DNA of 64,000 bases from Lysobacter arenosi (GTDB taxonomy: Bacteria; Pseudomonadota; Gammaproteobacteria; Xanthomonadales; Xanthomonadaceae). The notes under the pieces are model-generated. The model saw only the letters and a program-made list of their open reading frames with translations, did no database searches and was not told the DNA's origin. The stretch's first letter is position 1; every line of letters begins with the position of its first letter. This document shows, piece by piece, positions 49,677 to 59,970 of the stretch. The translations under genes and the position numbers were made by a program. The stretch spans positions 1,240,001 to 1,304,000 of the forward strand of contig NZ_CP071517.1 in NCBI RefSeq assembly GCF_016613475.2, given 5' to 3'.

Positions 49677-51544
49677 CCTTCGCTCCGCGCGCCGCTCTTC
49701 GTGTCGTTCATGTCAGGTGTGTCCAGCCCGTGCAGGGTCGCATAGATACGCTCGGCCAGGGCATCGTTGATGCCGTCCACGCGCGCGATTTCCTCGATCC
49801 CCGCCGCTTTCAGGCCACCCAGGCCGCCAAAGTGCCGCAGCAGGCTGGCGCGCCGGCGCGGTCCGATGCCGGCGATGTCTTCCAGCCGGCTGGTGTTGCG
49901 GGCCTTCTGGCGGCGCCCGCGGTGGCCGGTGATGGCAAAACGGTGCGCTTCGTCACGGACCTGCTGGACCAGCTGAAGCGCCGGGGATTCGGCTCCGGGG
50001 TGCACGGTGCGGCCATCGGGCAGCAGCAGCTCCTCGTCGCCCGGGCGGCGGGCCGGGCCCTTGGCCACGCCGACCAGGGCCACACCCTTGACCCCCAGCT
50101 CGTCCAGGGCCGCGCGCGCCTGCGCGACCTGGCCGGCGCCACCGTCGATCAGCAGGACGTCGGGCATCACACCGCCCTCCTCCACCGCTCGGCGGAACCG
50201 CCGCTCGATCGCCTGGTGCATTGCCGCGTAATCGTCGCCGGGCTCGATGCCGGCGATGTTGTAGCGTCGGTACTGGCCGCGTACGGGGCCTTCGGCATCG
50301 AACACCACGCACGACGCGACCGTTGCCTCGCCCATGGTGTGGCTGATGTCGAAGCACTCGATGCGGGTGGGAAGTTCGTCCATGGCGAGCATGTCGCGCA
50401 GCGCTTCGGCGCGGGCACGCTGGGCGGCGTGGCTGGTGCGCTCGCTCGACAGCGACAGTTCGGCGTTGCGCCTGGCCATGTCCAGATAGCCGGCGCGCTC
50501 GCCGCGCACATTGCAACGGATCTGCACCTTGCGCTCGCCGGCGCTCGACAGCGCCTGCTCGATCAGCTCCCGATCGGGGATGTCGCGGTCGAGCACGATT
50601 TCGCGCGGTGGCTGCTGCTCGCCGTAGTACTGCGAGACGAATGCGGCCAGCACTTCCTCGGGATTGTCGCTGCCGTTGGTCTTGGGGAAGAACGCCCGGG
50701 TGCCGAGATTGCGACCGTCGCGGAAGGCCAGCAGCATCACGCAGGCCGCCACGCCCTGCATGGCAATCGCGAGCACGTCCAGGTCGGCGGCACGGCCGTC
50801 GACGTACTGCCGCGCCTGCACGCTGCGGATCGAGGCGACCAGGTCGCGCAGGCGCGCGGCCTCCTCGAAATCCAGGCGCACGCTGGCCGCTTCCATCGAC
50901 TTGACCAGATCGTCGCTGAGCTCGTCGCTGCGGCCTTCCAGGAACAGGCTGGCACGTCGCACGCTCTCGGCGTAGTCGCGCGCAGGGACCATGCCGACGC
51001 ATGGCGCGCTGCAACGGCCGATCTGGTGCTGCAGGCAGGGCCGCGAGCGGTTGCGGAAGACGCTGTCCTCGCAGCTGCGCAGCTTGAACAACTTGTGCAT
51101 CAGGTTGAGCGAATCGCGGACCGCACCGACGCTGGCGTAGGGCCCGAAGTAGCGCCCCGGGATCGCGCGCGGTCCGCGGTGCATGGCGATGCGCGGCCAG
51201 GCTTCCTGGGTCATCAGCACGTACGGGTAGCTCTTGTCGTCGCGCAGCAGCACGTTGTAGCGCGGCTTGAGCGACTTGATCAGCTCGTTCTCGAGGATCA
51301 GCGCCTCGGTTTCGGTGCGGGTGACCGTCACTTCCATGCGCGCGGTCTGCGCCAGCATGGTCATGATCCGCGCCGACTTCGGCGTGGCGTTGAAATAGCT
51401 GGAGACGCGGTTCTTGAGCACGCCGGCCTTGCCGACATAGAGCACGCTGTCGTCGGCCGCGATCATCCGGTAGACGCCCGGCGCGGTGCTCAGCTTCTTG
51501 ATGAACGCCTTGCCGTCGAACGGCGTGGTTTCGGCACGGCTCAC
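49673..51544 (-). CDS. uvrC: Excinuclease ABC subunit C
   Basis: 623 aa, normal length. GIY-YIG nuclease at the N-terminus (APGVYRMIAADDSVLYVGKA), the Cys-rich CLQHQIGRCSAPCVG, UVR coiled segment (VRLDFEEAARLRDLVASI), RNase H-like C-terminal nuclease (ECFDISHTMGEATVASCVVF, LLIDGGAGQVAQARA) and tandem HhH (EDIAGIGPRRRASLLRHFGG). It makes the dual incisions in nucleotide excision repair with UvrAB. Confidence 0.96.
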   Translation of the reverse strand: MSRAETTPFDGKAFIKKLSTAPGVYRMIAADDSVLYVGKAGVLKNRVSSYFNATPKSARIMTMLAQTARMEVTVTRTETEALILENELIKSLKPRYNVLLRDDKSYPYVLMTQEAWPRIAMHRGPRAIPGRYFGPYASVGAVRDSLNLMHKLFKLRSCEDSVFRNRSRPCLQHQIGRCSAPCVGMVPARDYAESVRRASLFLEGRSDELSDDLVKSMEAASVRLDFEEAARLRDLVASIRSVQARQYVDGRAADLDVLAIAMQGVAACVMLLAFRDGRNLGTRAFFPKTNGSDNPEEVLAAFVSQYYGEQQPPREIVLDRDIPDRELIEQALSSAGERKVQIRCNVRGERAGYLDMARRNAELSLSSERTSHAAQRARAEALRDMLAMDELPTRIECFDISHTMGEATVASCVVFDAEGPVRGQYRRYNIAGIEPGDDYAAMHQAIERRFRRAVEEGGVMPDVLLIDGGAGQVAQARAALDELGVKGVALVGVAKGPARRPGDEELLLPDGRTVHPGAESPALQLVQQVRDEAHRFAITGHRGRRQKARNTSRLEDIAGIGPRRRASLLRHFGGLGGLKAAGIEEIARVDGINDALAERIYATLHGLDTPDMNDTKSGARSEG

Positions 51545-51683
51545 GGTGCGAAGCCTGCGAAAGCCGCGCCGTCGGAAGCTGTGGGCGTAAAGGTGGCGAT
51601 GGCGGGCGTTGCGGTCACGAGCATCGACTCAGAAGTTGGGCCAATTATGCGACAGCACAAGGCTTTCCCCCGATCTTTCGCCC

Positions 51684-52169
51684 CTACAACCGGTATTCGT
51701 GCCGCAGCCTGGCGATGGCGCCGTCGGCCGCGCGATCGAGCAACTGGAATACGTGCTCGAACTGCGCCGGGCCACCGGTGTAGGGATCGGGCACTTCGCC
51801 GCCCTCCTCCGTTCCGGTCCATTCCAGCAAGAGCGCGCTGCGGGCGCGTGCGCCGTGAGGGGCACGCGCCTGGACGTCGCGCAGGTTGGCGCGGTCCGCG
51901 CACAGCAGCCAGTCGAAGCGCTGGTAGTCATCGGCGGCAAGCTGGCGCGCGCGCAGGCCGGAGATGTCGATTCCGTGCCCGGCGGCATTGGCTATCGCGC
52001 GACGGTCCGGTGGCTGGCCGACGTGCCAGTCGCCCGTCCCGGCCGAATCCAGCTCGACCTGCCCGGCCAGCGTCGAGGTGGCGATGCGCGCGCGCAGCAC
52101 ACCCTCGGCAACCGGCGAGCGGCAGATGTTGCCCAGGCAGACGACCAGCAAACGGATCTGCACAGGCAT
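51684..52169 (-). CDS. Low-molecular-weight protein-tyrosine phosphatase
   Basis: 161 aa. Active-site P-loop VVCLGNICRSPVAEG (CX5R; Cys about residue 11) near the N-terminus and the general-acid loop VPDPYTGGPAQFEHV (DPY). The start at 52169 follows kdsB by 7 bp, so it is in the lipid A/KDO operon rather than in the polysaccharide locus. The long frame upstream belongs to kdsB in another phase. It could act on the BY-kinase or other Tyr-phosphorylated envelope enzymes. Confidence 0.92.
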   Translation of the reverse strand: MPVQIRLLVVCLGNICRSPVAEGVLRARIATSTLAGQVELDSAGTGDWHVGQPPDRRAIANAAGHGIDISGLRARQLAADDYQRFDWLLCADRANLRDVQARAPHGARARSALLLEWTGTEEGGEVPDPYTGGPAQFEHVFQLLDRAADGAIARLRHEYRL

Positions 52170-52176
52170 GGCCGGT

Positions 52177-52947
52177 TCAGCCACGGCCGGCGGCGATCCA
52201 GGCTTCGGCACGGGCAAGGTCCTCTGGCGTGTCGACGCCGGGCGGGAACGGCTCGGGCGTGATCCCGACCGCGATGCGGTAGCCAGCTTCGAGCACGCGC
52301 AACTGCTCCAGCGATTCGATCTGCTCCAGCCGTCCCGGCGCCAGCGCCGCGAATCGCTGCAGGAACCCGGCGCGGTAGCCGTAGATGCCGATATGGCGCA
52401 ACCATTCGCCCTGCGTCGGCATGCTGCTGCGGTCGCGGGCGAAGGCATCGCGCGGCCACGGAATCGGCGCGCGGCTGAAGTAAAGGGCATTGCCGTTGCC
52501 GGCACGCACCAGCTTGACGGCGTTGGGATCGAGCAGCGTTTCGACGTCGGTCACCGGCGCGGCCAGCGTCGCCATCTCGCTGTCGCCTTCGTGCATCAGC
52601 GCCGCCACGGCACGGATGCCGGCGGCCGGGGCGAACGGTTCGTCGCCCTGCAGGTTGACCACGACGGTGTCGTCGCTCCAGCCGGCAATGCGTGCGCACT
52701 CGGCGAGGCGGTCGGTGCCGGATGCGTGATCGGGCGAGGTCATGGCCACGCGCACGCCGCAGTCGGCGATGGCCGCGGCGATCCGCTCGTCATCAGCGGC
52801 AACCCAGACTTCGCGCGCGCCCGCCGCCAAAGCGCGGCGGGCCACATGCAGCACCAGCGGCTCGCCGGCCAGCAGGCGCAGCGGCTTGCCTGGCAGGCGG
52901 GTGGCGGCATGCCGGGCCGGGATTGCGACAACGAAATCCTTGCTCAT
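52177..52947 (-). CDS. kdsB: 3-deoxy-manno-octulosonate cytidylyltransferase (CMP-KDO synthetase)
   Basis: 256 aa. Nucleotidyl-transferase fold [59 protein letters not shown] and [11 protein letters not shown]. It activates KDO for the LPS inner core. The start at 52947 overlaps the lpxK stop by 4 bp, with AGGGAAG upstream; the open frame beyond is lpxK antiphase. High confidence. Confidence 0.95.
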   Translation of the reverse strand: MSKDFVVAIPARHAATRLPGKPLRLLAGEPLVLHVARRALAAGAREVWVAADDERIAAAIADCGVRVAMTSPDHASGTDRLAECARIAGWSDDTVVVNLQGDEPFAPAAGIRAVAALMHEGDSEMATLAAPVTDVETLLDPNAVKLVRAGNGNALYFSRAPIPWPRDAFARDRSSMPTQGEWLRHIGIYGYRAGFLQRFAALAPGRLEQIESLEQLRVLEAGYRIAVGITPEPFPPGVDTPEDLARAEAWIAAGRG

Positions 52948-53999
52948 GGAAGCTTCCCTTCGTTCGCGCCGGCGCCGTTGCGGTACGGGCGTGCCTTGCC
53001 CGACAGGCGATCGAGCAGCGAGACCCAGAACGCCTCCGGCAACTCGGCCCGCACCGGCACGCTGAAGTGACGGTCGTCGGCGAAGGCAGTGCACTTCACC
53101 GCGTCCTTTTCGGTCATCAGCACCGGCAATTCGCGGCTGCCGAACTCGAAGTCCTCGGCGCTGTAGCGATGATGGTCGGCGAATGCGTGCGGAACCACGG
53201 CGATGCCGAACCCACGCAGCATCGAGAAGAATCGCTCGGGGTCGCCGATGCCCGCCACCGCATGCACGCGCTGGCCGGAGAACGAGGTCAGGCGGCGCGG
53301 ACGCCCGCCCAGCATCGGCTGGGCCTGGTCGGCCAGCAGGCGCATCGGCCATTCGCCAAAGCCGGTATCGCCATTGCCGACGCCACCGGCGCCGACATTG
53401 ACCACGCGGAAATCGCAGCGGGCACCGCGCTCGGGCAACTCGCGCAGCGGTCCGGCCGGCAGCAGCTGGCCGTTGCCGTAGCGACGGCGGCCGTCGACCA
53501 CTTCGATCTCGATGTCGCGCGCGAGCTTGTAGTGCTGAAGGCCGTCGTCGCAGATGACCAGGTCGCAACCGGCTTCGGCGAGAGCTTTTGCGGCGGCAGC
53601 GCGGTCGCGGTCGACGCGGATGCGCACGCCGGTGCGTTGCGCGATCAGTACCGGTTCGTCACCGGCGGCATCGGCGGGACTGCGGAAATCGACCCACATC
53701 GCCGCACTGGAATCATCGCGGCCATAGCCACGACTGGCGACACCGGGACTCCAGCCCTCGGCGCGCAGGCGCTCGACCAGGGAAATGGTCAGCGGCGTCT
53801 TGCCGGCGCCACCCGCGGTGATGTTGCCCACCACGATCACCGGCACGCCCGGATGCTGGCGCTTGAGCCAGCCCTTCAGGTACAGGCTGCGCCGCAGTCC
53901 GCTGAGTGAACCGTAGACCGCCGAAAGCAGGCGCGCACCAAGCGGCACGCGCACGTCGTCGTACCAGAACGCCGGGGTTTGCGACGACCGTTTACTCAT
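52944..53999 (-). CDS. lpxK: Tetraacyldisaccharide 4'-kinase
   Basis: 351 aa. Walker A in [20 protein letters not shown], then [27 protein letters not shown] (DDGLQH signature) and [13 protein letters not shown] (TEKDAVK). It phosphorylates the lipid A precursor at 4' on the inner membrane; an N-terminal amphipathic/hydrophobic helix is present. It overlaps both msbA and kdsB by 4 bp. Confidence 0.95.
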   Translation of the reverse strand: MSKRSSQTPAFWYDDVRVPLGARLLSAVYGSLSGLRRSLYLKGWLKRQHPGVPVIVVGNITAGGAGKTPLTISLVERLRAEGWSPGVASRGYGRDDSSAAMWVDFRSPADAAGDEPVLIAQRTGVRIRVDRDRAAAAKALAEAGCDLVICDDGLQHYKLARDIEIEVVDGRRRYGNGQLLPAGPLRELPERGARCDFRVVNVGAGGVGNGDTGFGEWPMRLLADQAQPMLGGRPRRLTSFSGQRVHAVAGIGDPERFFSMLRGFGIAVVPHAFADHHRYSAEDFEFGSRELPVLMTEKDAVKCTAFADDRHFSVPVRAELPEAFWVSLLDRLSGKARPYRNGAGANEGKLP

Positions 54000-55744
54000 T
54001 CAGCCTCGCGGAACTGCATGCGGTGGAGATGGGCGTAGAGACCGCCGTGCGCCAGCAGCTCGCTGTGCGTGCCGCGTTCGACGATGCGTCCCTGGTCGAG
54101 CACCAGCACCTGGTCGGCATGTTCGATCGTCGACAGGCGATGGGCGATGACCAGCGTGGTGCGGTTGGGCATCAGGTGGTCGAGCGCGTCCTGCACCAGT
54201 CGCTCGGACTCGGTGTCGAGCGCGGCGGTGGCTTCGTCGAGGATGAGGATCGGCGCGTCCTTGAGCATCGCGCGCGCGATCGCCAGGCGCTGGCGCTGAC
54301 CACCGGAAAGACGGCCGCCCTTGGCGCCGATCTCGGTGTGCATGCCCTGCGGCAGGCGCTCGACGAACTCCATCGCGTTGGCGCCGCGCACCGCCTGCTC
54401 CAGCGCCGGTTCGCCGGCATGCTGCAGTTCGCCATAGGCGACGTTGGCGGCGACCGTGCCGTCGAACAGCATCACCTGCTGGCCGACCAGCGCGATCTGG
54501 CGACGCAGGTCCTGCAAGCGGTAGTCCTGCAAGGGATGGCCATCGAGCAGGATCTGCCCGCCTTCGATGTCGTAGAAGCGCGGGATGAGCTTGATCAGCG
54601 TCGACTTGCCGCTGCCGGAGCGGCCGACGATCGCGGTGACCGTGCCAGGGCGTGCGACGAAGCTGATGTCCGACAGCGCCGGCTGTGCCTGGCCCGGATA
54701 ACGCGCGGTGACATCGCGGAATTCGAGCAGGCCCTGCGCGCGATCCAGCGGGCGTCGACCGGTGTCGATTTCGTCCGGGGTATCGAGCACGTCGAACAGG
54801 CGTTCGGCCGAAGCCACGCCACGCTGCAACATGCCCTGCACGTTGGTCAGCTGCTTCAGCGCCGGGATCACTGCCAGCATCGAAGTCATCAGGCTGACGA
54901 AATCGCCCGCGCTGAGACGGCCGTTGGCGGCCTCGCGGCCGGCGAAGAACAGCAGCAGCGCCAGTCCGACCGCGCCCATCAGCTGCACCACCGCCGAGGA
55001 GATGCTGCGCGTGGATTCGACCTTGAGGCTCAGGCGCAGGTGGTGGTTGGCCTGGCCCGAATAACGCTCAAGCTCGGCGCCCTGGGCGCCGTAGACCTTC
55101 ACTTCCTGGTGGTTCGACAGCGCCTGGTCGGCCGACTGCAGCAACTGCGCGCCGCTCTCCTGGATGCGATGGCCGATGCGGCGGTAGCGACGGCCGACGG
55201 TGTCCATCGTCCACGCCAGCAGCGGGCCCAGCAGCAGGATGGCGAGGGTCACGCGCCAGCTGTAGTAGAGCATCACGCCCATCATCGCCACGACCTGCAG
55301 CGACTGCTGCAGCATCACCTTGGCGGCGTCGATCGCGGCCTGCGCGACCTGGTCGCTGTCCGAGCCCAGGCGCGTGAGCATCGAGGCGACCGGCTCGGTG
55401 TCGAAGCGCAGGCCCGGCAGGCGCATGTACTTGCCCAGCACCATCACGCGCAGGTCGCGGGCGATGCTGCGGCCGGCGCGCGCCATGAAGGTGTCGGTGA
55501 TGTAACCGGCGATGCCGCGGGCAACGAAGATGCCGACGATTGCCAGCGGCAGCAGCAGGCTCAGCTTGCGGTTGTTGTTGATGAAGGTCTCGTCGACCAC
55601 CGGCTTCATCAGCCAGGTGAAGGCGCCGGCGGCGGCGGCTTCGATCAACATGCCCAGCAGCGCTACCAGCAGCACCCCGCGATACGGCGATACGAAGTCC
55701 TGCAGGCGGCGGTAGGTCGACCAGGGCGACGGGGCGTCGCTCAC
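53996..55744 (-). CDS. msbA: Lipid A export ABC transporter MsbA
   Basis: 582 aa half-transporter. Six membrane helices (residues 15-320), then the ATPase: Walker [16 protein letters not shown], signature [17 protein letters not shown], Walker [13 protein letters not shown] and the H-loop in VIAHRLST. It flips lipid A-core across the inner membrane. It overlaps lpxK and exbD by 4 bp each. Confidence 0.95.
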   Translation of the reverse strand: MSDAPSPWSTYRRLQDFVSPYRGVLLVALLGMLIEAAAAGAFTWLMKPVVDETFINNNRKLSLLLPLAIVGIFVARGIAGYITDTFMARAGRSIARDLRVMVLGKYMRLPGLRFDTEPVASMLTRLGSDSDQVAQAAIDAAKVMLQQSLQVVAMMGVMLYYSWRVTLAILLLGPLLAWTMDTVGRRYRRIGHRIQESGAQLLQSADQALSNHQEVKVYGAQGAELERYSGQANHHLRLSLKVESTRSISSAVVQLMGAVGLALLLFFAGREAANGRLSAGDFVSLMTSMLAVIPALKQLTNVQGMLQRGVASAERLFDVLDTPDEIDTGRRPLDRAQGLLEFRDVTARYPGQAQPALSDISFVARPGTVTAIVGRSGSGKSTLIKLIPRFYDIEGGQILLDGHPLQDYRLQDLRRQIALVGQQVMLFDGTVAANVAYGELQHAGEPALEQAVRGANAMEFVERLPQGMHTEIGAKGGRLSGGQRQRLAIARAMLKDAPILILDEATAALDTESERLVQDALDHLMPNRTTLVIAHRLSTIEHADQVLVLDQGRIVERGTHSELLAHGGLYAHLHRMQFREAE

Positions 55745-56199
55745 TTGCCCGCCCCCGCGGCGGTTCCACCCGCGCCTTCGCGTGTCTGCGGTGCGGTTGC
55801 GTTCATGACCTTGCGAAAGCCCAGCTGCCCGAGTGCGTCATAGACGGTGACCACGGCCTGGTACGGCGTGCGCGCGTCGGCGCGCAGCATCACCGGACGG
55901 TCGCGGTCGTTGCCGGCGACTTCGGCGATGGTGGCCTTGAGCGATTCGACGTCGCTGCGCAGCACTTCGCGGTCGTCGACGAAGTAACGGCCGTCGGCGT
56001 TGACCAGCACGATCAGCGACTTGGAAGTGTCGCTTGCCGGCTCGCCGGTGGCGCGCGGCAGCTCGAGCTTGAGCACCGAGCGCGCGTCGAAGGTCGCGGT
56101 GACGACGAAGAAGATGATCAGCACCAGGATCACGTCGATCAACGGAACCAGGTTGATCTCCAGGCCGTCTTCGAAGGCGCGGTGGTCGCGGATACGCAT
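55741..56199 (-). CDS. exbD: ExbD/TolR-family biopolymer transport protein
   Basis: 152 aa. One N-terminal membrane helix carrying the functional Asp (NLVPLIDVILVLIIFFVVTA, about residues 15-35) and a periplasmic domain with ADGRYFVDDREVL and DRPVMLRADARTPYQAVVTV. With ExbB it forms the proton-driven motor for TonB or Tol-like processes. In this cluster it probably energises an envelope function linked to LPS, but no TonB gene is present here. The Ala/Gly-rich C-terminal tail is unusual but short. Confidence 0.93.
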   Translation of the reverse strand: MRIRDHRAFEDGLEINLVPLIDVILVLIIFFVVTATFDARSVLKLELPRATGEPASDTSKSLIVLVNADGRYFVDDREVLRSDVESLKATIAEVAGNDRDRPVMLRADARTPYQAVVTVYDALGQLGFRKVMNATAPQTREGAGGTAAGAGK

Positions 56200-56212
56200 C
56201 GTGACGTGAGCC

Positions 56213-56845
56213 TCAGGCGGCCTGCGGCGTGCGCACGGCGGCCGGGCGCGTGTCGAGCGTGTCCATCAGGGCGATGGCTTCGTGCTCCATCGAAACGATG
56301 TACTCGCCGATGCGGCCACGGAACCAGCGGTGCGCGATCAGCGCCGGGATCGCCACGATCATGCCGGCGGCGGTGCAGACCAGCGCCTTGCCGATGCCGC
56401 CGGCGAGCTGGTTCACGTCGCCGATGCCATGGTCGAGGATGCCCAGGAACATCTGGATCATGCCCACGACGGTGCCGAACAGGCCCAGCAGCGGGCCGGC
56501 CGCGGCGATCGTGCCGAGGGTGTTGAGGTAGCGCTCCATCTTGTGGACCAGATGGCGGCCGACATCCTCGATGCGCTCGCGGATCTGGTCGCGCGGGCGC
56601 AGGCGGACATCCAGCGCGGCCGCCAGCAGCTCGCCCAGGGGAGAGGTCTTGCGCAGCGACTCGATGTGCGCCGGGTCGAGCTTGCCGCTGCCCGCCCAGG
56701 TCCGCACTTCCTTGCCCAGGTTGGGTGGCAGCACCACGCTGCGACGCAGCGACCAGGCGCGCTCGACGATCAGCGTCAGGGCCAGTACCGACAGCAACAA
56801 CAGGGGAATCATCGGCCAACCGCCGGCCTTGACCAGTTCCAGCAC
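56213..56845 (-). CDS. exbB: MotA/TolQ/ExbB proton-channel family protein
   Basis: 210 aa, three membrane helices. Family core: MERYLNTLGTIAAAGPLLGL, GTVVGMIQMFLGI and LVCTAAGMIVAIPALIAHRW. Motor stator partner of ExbD, whose gene starts 13 bp later. It lies 24 bp after comEC. Confidence 0.93.
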   Translation of the reverse strand: MLELVKAGGWPMIPLLLLSVLALTLIVERAWSLRRSVVLPPNLGKEVRTWAGSGKLDPAHIESLRKTSPLGELLAAALDVRLRPRDQIRERIEDVGRHLVHKMERYLNTLGTIAAAGPLLGLFGTVVGMIQMFLGILDHGIGDVNQLAGGIGKALVCTAAGMIVAIPALIAHRWFRGRIGEYIVSMEHEAIALMDTLDTRPAAVRTPQAA

Positions 56846-56869
56846 GCCAACCTCCGGCCCTCGGCCGTG

Positions 56870-59236
56870 TTAATCAGGCCGATAGGATAGCCCAGCCGCG
56901 CCCCTCTCCCAGCGTTGCGCTGCATCCCACAGCCGCGGCTGTGCCTGCCGTCGCGATTCAACGCTCACGCCGCCTCGTTGAAGCCGCACACGCAGGGCGC
57001 CGGCGCGGGCGGTGTCGTGGACCTGGGCGCCCGCCCGGACCCAGCGATCGACGATTGCGGGCTTCGGGTGCCCGAACCGGTTGCCGTGACCGGACGCCAC
57101 CAGGGCATGGCGGGCGCCGGTGGCGGCCACGAATCCGGGGTCGGAGGAGCCGACGCTGCCGTGGTGCGGCACGGAGACCACGTCGGCGCGCAGGGCCGCG
57201 GGGTCCCGGCGCAACAGGATCCGCTCGACCGCCTCGCCGATGTCGCCCGTCAGCAGCGCCGAGGCGCCCGCGGCCTCGATCCGCAGCACGCAACTGGCCT
57301 CATTGCCGAGGTAGGGAAAGTACGGCGCCGGGTGCAGGAAGCGGAAATGGACGCCATCCCAGTCCCAGGCCTGCCCCGCCACGCAGGGGCTGGCATCCGC
57401 CAGCGGAGCGCCTTCCGGCGCCAGCAGGTCTGCCGTAGCAAACACCCGGCCCACCGCCTCCAGGCCACCAGCGTGGTCGTTGTCGGCGTGGCTGACCACG
57501 AACCTGTCGATCCGACGAACGCCCATCGCGTGCAAGGTCGGCACCACGGCCCGCTCGCCGGCGTCGAAACCGTCGCGCACCGCCGGACCCATGTCGTAGA
57601 GCAGCACGTGCCGCGCCGTGCGCACCTGCACCGACAGGCCCTGGCCGACATCGATCACCAGCAGCTCGGCTTCGCCGTGGCGCGGCAGGTGGCGATCGGG
57701 CCACAGCAGCGGCAACCACAACAGCAACGCCAGCGGCTTGCCCGGCACGCCACGCGGCAGCAACAGCCAGAACGCACCAAGCAGCGCCAGCGGTAAGGCG
57801 AACCACGCCGGTTCGGGCAGCCACCAGACCGCCAGCGGGGTCGCGGCCAGACGCTCGAACATCGGCCAGGTCAGCTCGAAGGCCGCCGCGGCAAGGTCCC
57901 AGGCCCAGGCACCGTCCCCCGGGGCCAGCATCTCCAGCGCCAGGCCCAACAGCGACAGCGGCACCACCACCAGGCTCCACCACGGCACCGCTATCAGGTT
58001 GGCCAGCAAGCCGGCCAGCGAGGCCTGGCCGAACAGCACCGCGCTAAGCGGCAGCAGTCCCACGGTCGCCACGGCCTGCGCCGAAAGGAAATCGTGCAGC
58101 GGTCGCCCGACGCCATGCGGCAGGCACCAAAGCAGCCAGGCGACGCCGGCGAAGCTGAGCCAGAACCCGGCACCGAGCACGGCCATCGGATCGACCAGCA
58201 GAACAGCGATGGCCGCCAGTGCCAGCGAATCGGCCATCCGCAACGGCCTGCGAAACATCCGTACGGCCGCGACCACGGCGATCATCAGCGCCGTGCGCAC
58301 CGTCGGCAGCGCGAATCCGGCGACCGCCGCATACAGCACTGCGCCGCACAGCCCGGCCGCGGCCGCCGCGATCTGCGCAGGCATGCGTCGCGCCAGCGCC
58401 ACCGGCCACAGCCACCACAACGCCCGCGCCAGCAACGCGAAGAATCCCGCCACCAGGCCGACATGGAAACCGGAAATGGCGATCAGGTGGGTAAGACCGT
58501 TGGCGCGGAGAATGTGCCAGTCGCCGTCGTCGAGCGCGCGCGTGTCGCCCAGTGCCAAGGCGCGCACGAATCGCGAAGAGGACCGATCGAGCGTAGCGAT
58601 GCGTCCGGACATGTCTTCGCGCCACGATTCCAACCCCTGCCCCGGCGCGAGCAGGCGTGCCTGCTGCGGCTGTCGCAGATAGCCGGTGGCGGCGATGCGC
58701 TGCGCGAGTGCATGGCGCTCGCTGTCCAGGCCGCCGGGGTTGCGCAGTCCGCGCGGGGCGCGCAGGCGTGCGTCGAATTGCCAGCGCTGCCCTGCCCTCA
58801 GCGCGGACCGCGCCTTGGCGTCGCGGTCGTACCAGGCCAGACGCAGCGTGCGGCCGCGCAGCGGTCGCAGCTGAGGCGCGTCGTCGTCAACGCGGAAGAC
58901 AAAACGGCTGCGCGCCACTTCGTGCACCGGCAGGTCGACGATGCGACCGCGGATCCGTGCGTCCCGATGTTCCAGCTCGGCGGGCAACTGCAACGCCAGC
59001 GAATGCGCGGCATGCAGCCCCGCCAGTGCGAAGCCCAGCAACAACCAACCGCCCAGCAGCAGCGCAGCGCGGCCGGCACGCAGGCCGCGCCAGCCCAGGG
59101 CGATGCCGATCAACAACAGCCCGATCGAACCTGGCCAGGGCAACAACCACGGCAGCCAAAGGCAGGCGCAAACGCCTGTCAGCAGTGCCAGTGCGGCGGT
59201 GGTTCCGAACGGCGGCGTCCTTGCCGCGTCGTGCAT
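56870..59236 (-). CDS. comEC: DNA internalization-related competence protein ComEC/Rec2
   Basis: 788 aa. N-terminal DUF4131-like domain with an OB fold (about 20-200), the Competence membrane core (GLTHLIAISGFHVGLVAGFF motif, then about ten helices) and a C-terminal metallo-beta-lactamase-like nuclease domain (LVIDVGQGLSVQVRT, VVSHADNDHAGGLEAVG, VVSVPHHGSVGSSDPGF). It forms the inner-membrane channel for single-stranded DNA in natural transformation, so the organism is potentially competent. Starts 15 bp after lolD stop. Full length. Confidence 0.94.
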   Translation of the reverse strand: MHDAARTPPFGTTAALALLTGVCACLWLPWLLPWPGSIGLLLIGIALGWRGLRAGRAALLLGGWLLLGFALAGLHAAHSLALQLPAELEHRDARIRGRIVDLPVHEVARSRFVFRVDDDAPQLRPLRGRTLRLAWYDRDAKARSALRAGQRWQFDARLRAPRGLRNPGGLDSERHALAQRIAATGYLRQPQQARLLAPGQGLESWREDMSGRIATLDRSSSRFVRALALGDTRALDDGDWHILRANGLTHLIAISGFHVGLVAGFFALLARALWWLWPVALARRMPAQIAAAAAGLCGAVLYAAVAGFALPTVRTALMIAVVAAVRMFRRPLRMADSLALAAIAVLLVDPMAVLGAGFWLSFAGVAWLLWCLPHGVGRPLHDFLSAQAVATVGLLPLSAVLFGQASLAGLLANLIAVPWWSLVVVPLSLLGLALEMLAPGDGAWAWDLAAAAFELTWPMFERLAATPLAVWWLPEPAWFALPLALLGAFWLLLPRGVPGKPLALLLWLPLLWPDRHLPRHGEAELLVIDVGQGLSVQVRTARHVLLYDMGPAVRDGFDAGERAVVPTLHAMGVRRIDRFVVSHADNDHAGGLEAVGRVFATADLLAPEGAPLADASPCVAGQAWDWDGVHFRFLHPAPYFPYLGNEASCVLRIEAAGASALLTGDIGEAVERILLRRDPAALRADVVSVPHHGSVGSSDPGFVAATGARHALVASGHGNRFGHPKPAIVDRWVRAGAQVHDTARAGALRVRLQRGGVSVESRRQAQPRLWDAAQRWERGAAGLSYRPD

Positions 59237-59250
59237 GACTGCTCCCTGTC

Positions 59251-59970
59251 TTACACCTCGTCGTGGCTCAGCTCACGCAGCTTGCCTTCGTGCAGTTCGA
59301 GCACGCGATCCAGGCGCCGTGCGAGGCGGCGATCGTGGGTCACCAGCACCAGGCTGGTGTGCTGCTCGCGGTTGAGCGCGAGCATGATTTCGAACACCGT
59401 CTGCGCGGTCTTCTCGTCGAGGTTGCCGGTGGGCTCGTCGCCGAGCACGCAGGCCGGGCGATTGACCAGCGCACGCGCGACGGCTGCGCGCTGGCGCTCG
59501 CCACCGGACAACTCGCCGGGCTTGTGCTCCAGGCGATGACCCAGGCCGACGGACTCCAGCAGCGCCTGTGCGCTTTTGGAAGCGTCCGCAACATGCGCAC
59601 CGGACAGCAGCACCGGCAACATCACGTTCTCCAGAGCGGTGAACTCGGGCAGAAGGTGATGGAACTGGTAGACGAAGCCGAGCGCGCGATTGCGCAGCGC
59701 GCCGCGCGCCGCGTCCGACAGCGAGCTCATCTGCTGCCCGGCCACGAACACTTCACCGGCGGTGGGCGTGTCGAGTCCGCCGAGCAGGTGCAGCAACGTG
59801 CTCTTGCCGGCGCCGGATGCGCCCAGGATCGCCACCGTCTCGCCCGAATGCACCGACAGCTGCAGCCCTTCGAACACGGGCGTGCGCAGCTTGCCTTCGG
59901 CATAGGTCATCGCCAGGCCCTCGGCCCGGATCGACTCGCCCGTGTGCTTCTGGTTGTTGATCTCACTCAT
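59251..59970 (-). CDS. lolD: Lipoprotein-releasing system ATP-binding protein LolD
   Basis: 239 aa ABC ATPase. Walker [21 protein letters not shown], the [20 protein letters not shown]-loop characteristic of LolD, signature [16 protein letters not shown], and Walker [16 protein letters not shown]. It powers transfer of outer-membrane lipoproteins from the inner membrane to LolA. It overlaps the lolC/E gene by 8 bp. Confidence 0.95.
   Translation of the reverse strand: MSEINNQKHTGESIRAEGLAMTYAEGKLRTPVFEGLQLSVHSGETVAILGASGAGKSTLLHLLGGLDTPTAGEVFVAGQQMSSLSDAARGALRNRALGFVYQFHHLLPEFTALENVMLPVLLSGAHVADASKSAQALLESVGLGHRLEHKPGELSGGERQRAAVARALVNRPACVLGDEPTGNLDEKTAQTVFEIMLALNREQHTSLVLVTHDRRLARRLDRVLELHEGKLRELSHDEV

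Noticed and set aside
51541-51903. 120-codon minus-strand frame upstream of uvrC
   Set aside because: Mostly antiphase to the LMW phosphatase gene, with no domain; the remaining part is the uvrC leader.
49730-52282. 850-codon open frame opposite uvrC and the phosphatase gene
   Set aside because: Gln/His/Arg-rich antisense shadow of uvrC in G+C-rich DNA; no domain, and uvrC on the other strand is fully convincing.
53906-55843. 645-codon open frame opposite msbA
   Set aside because: Antisense shadow; composition typical of reversed high-G+C coding sequence.
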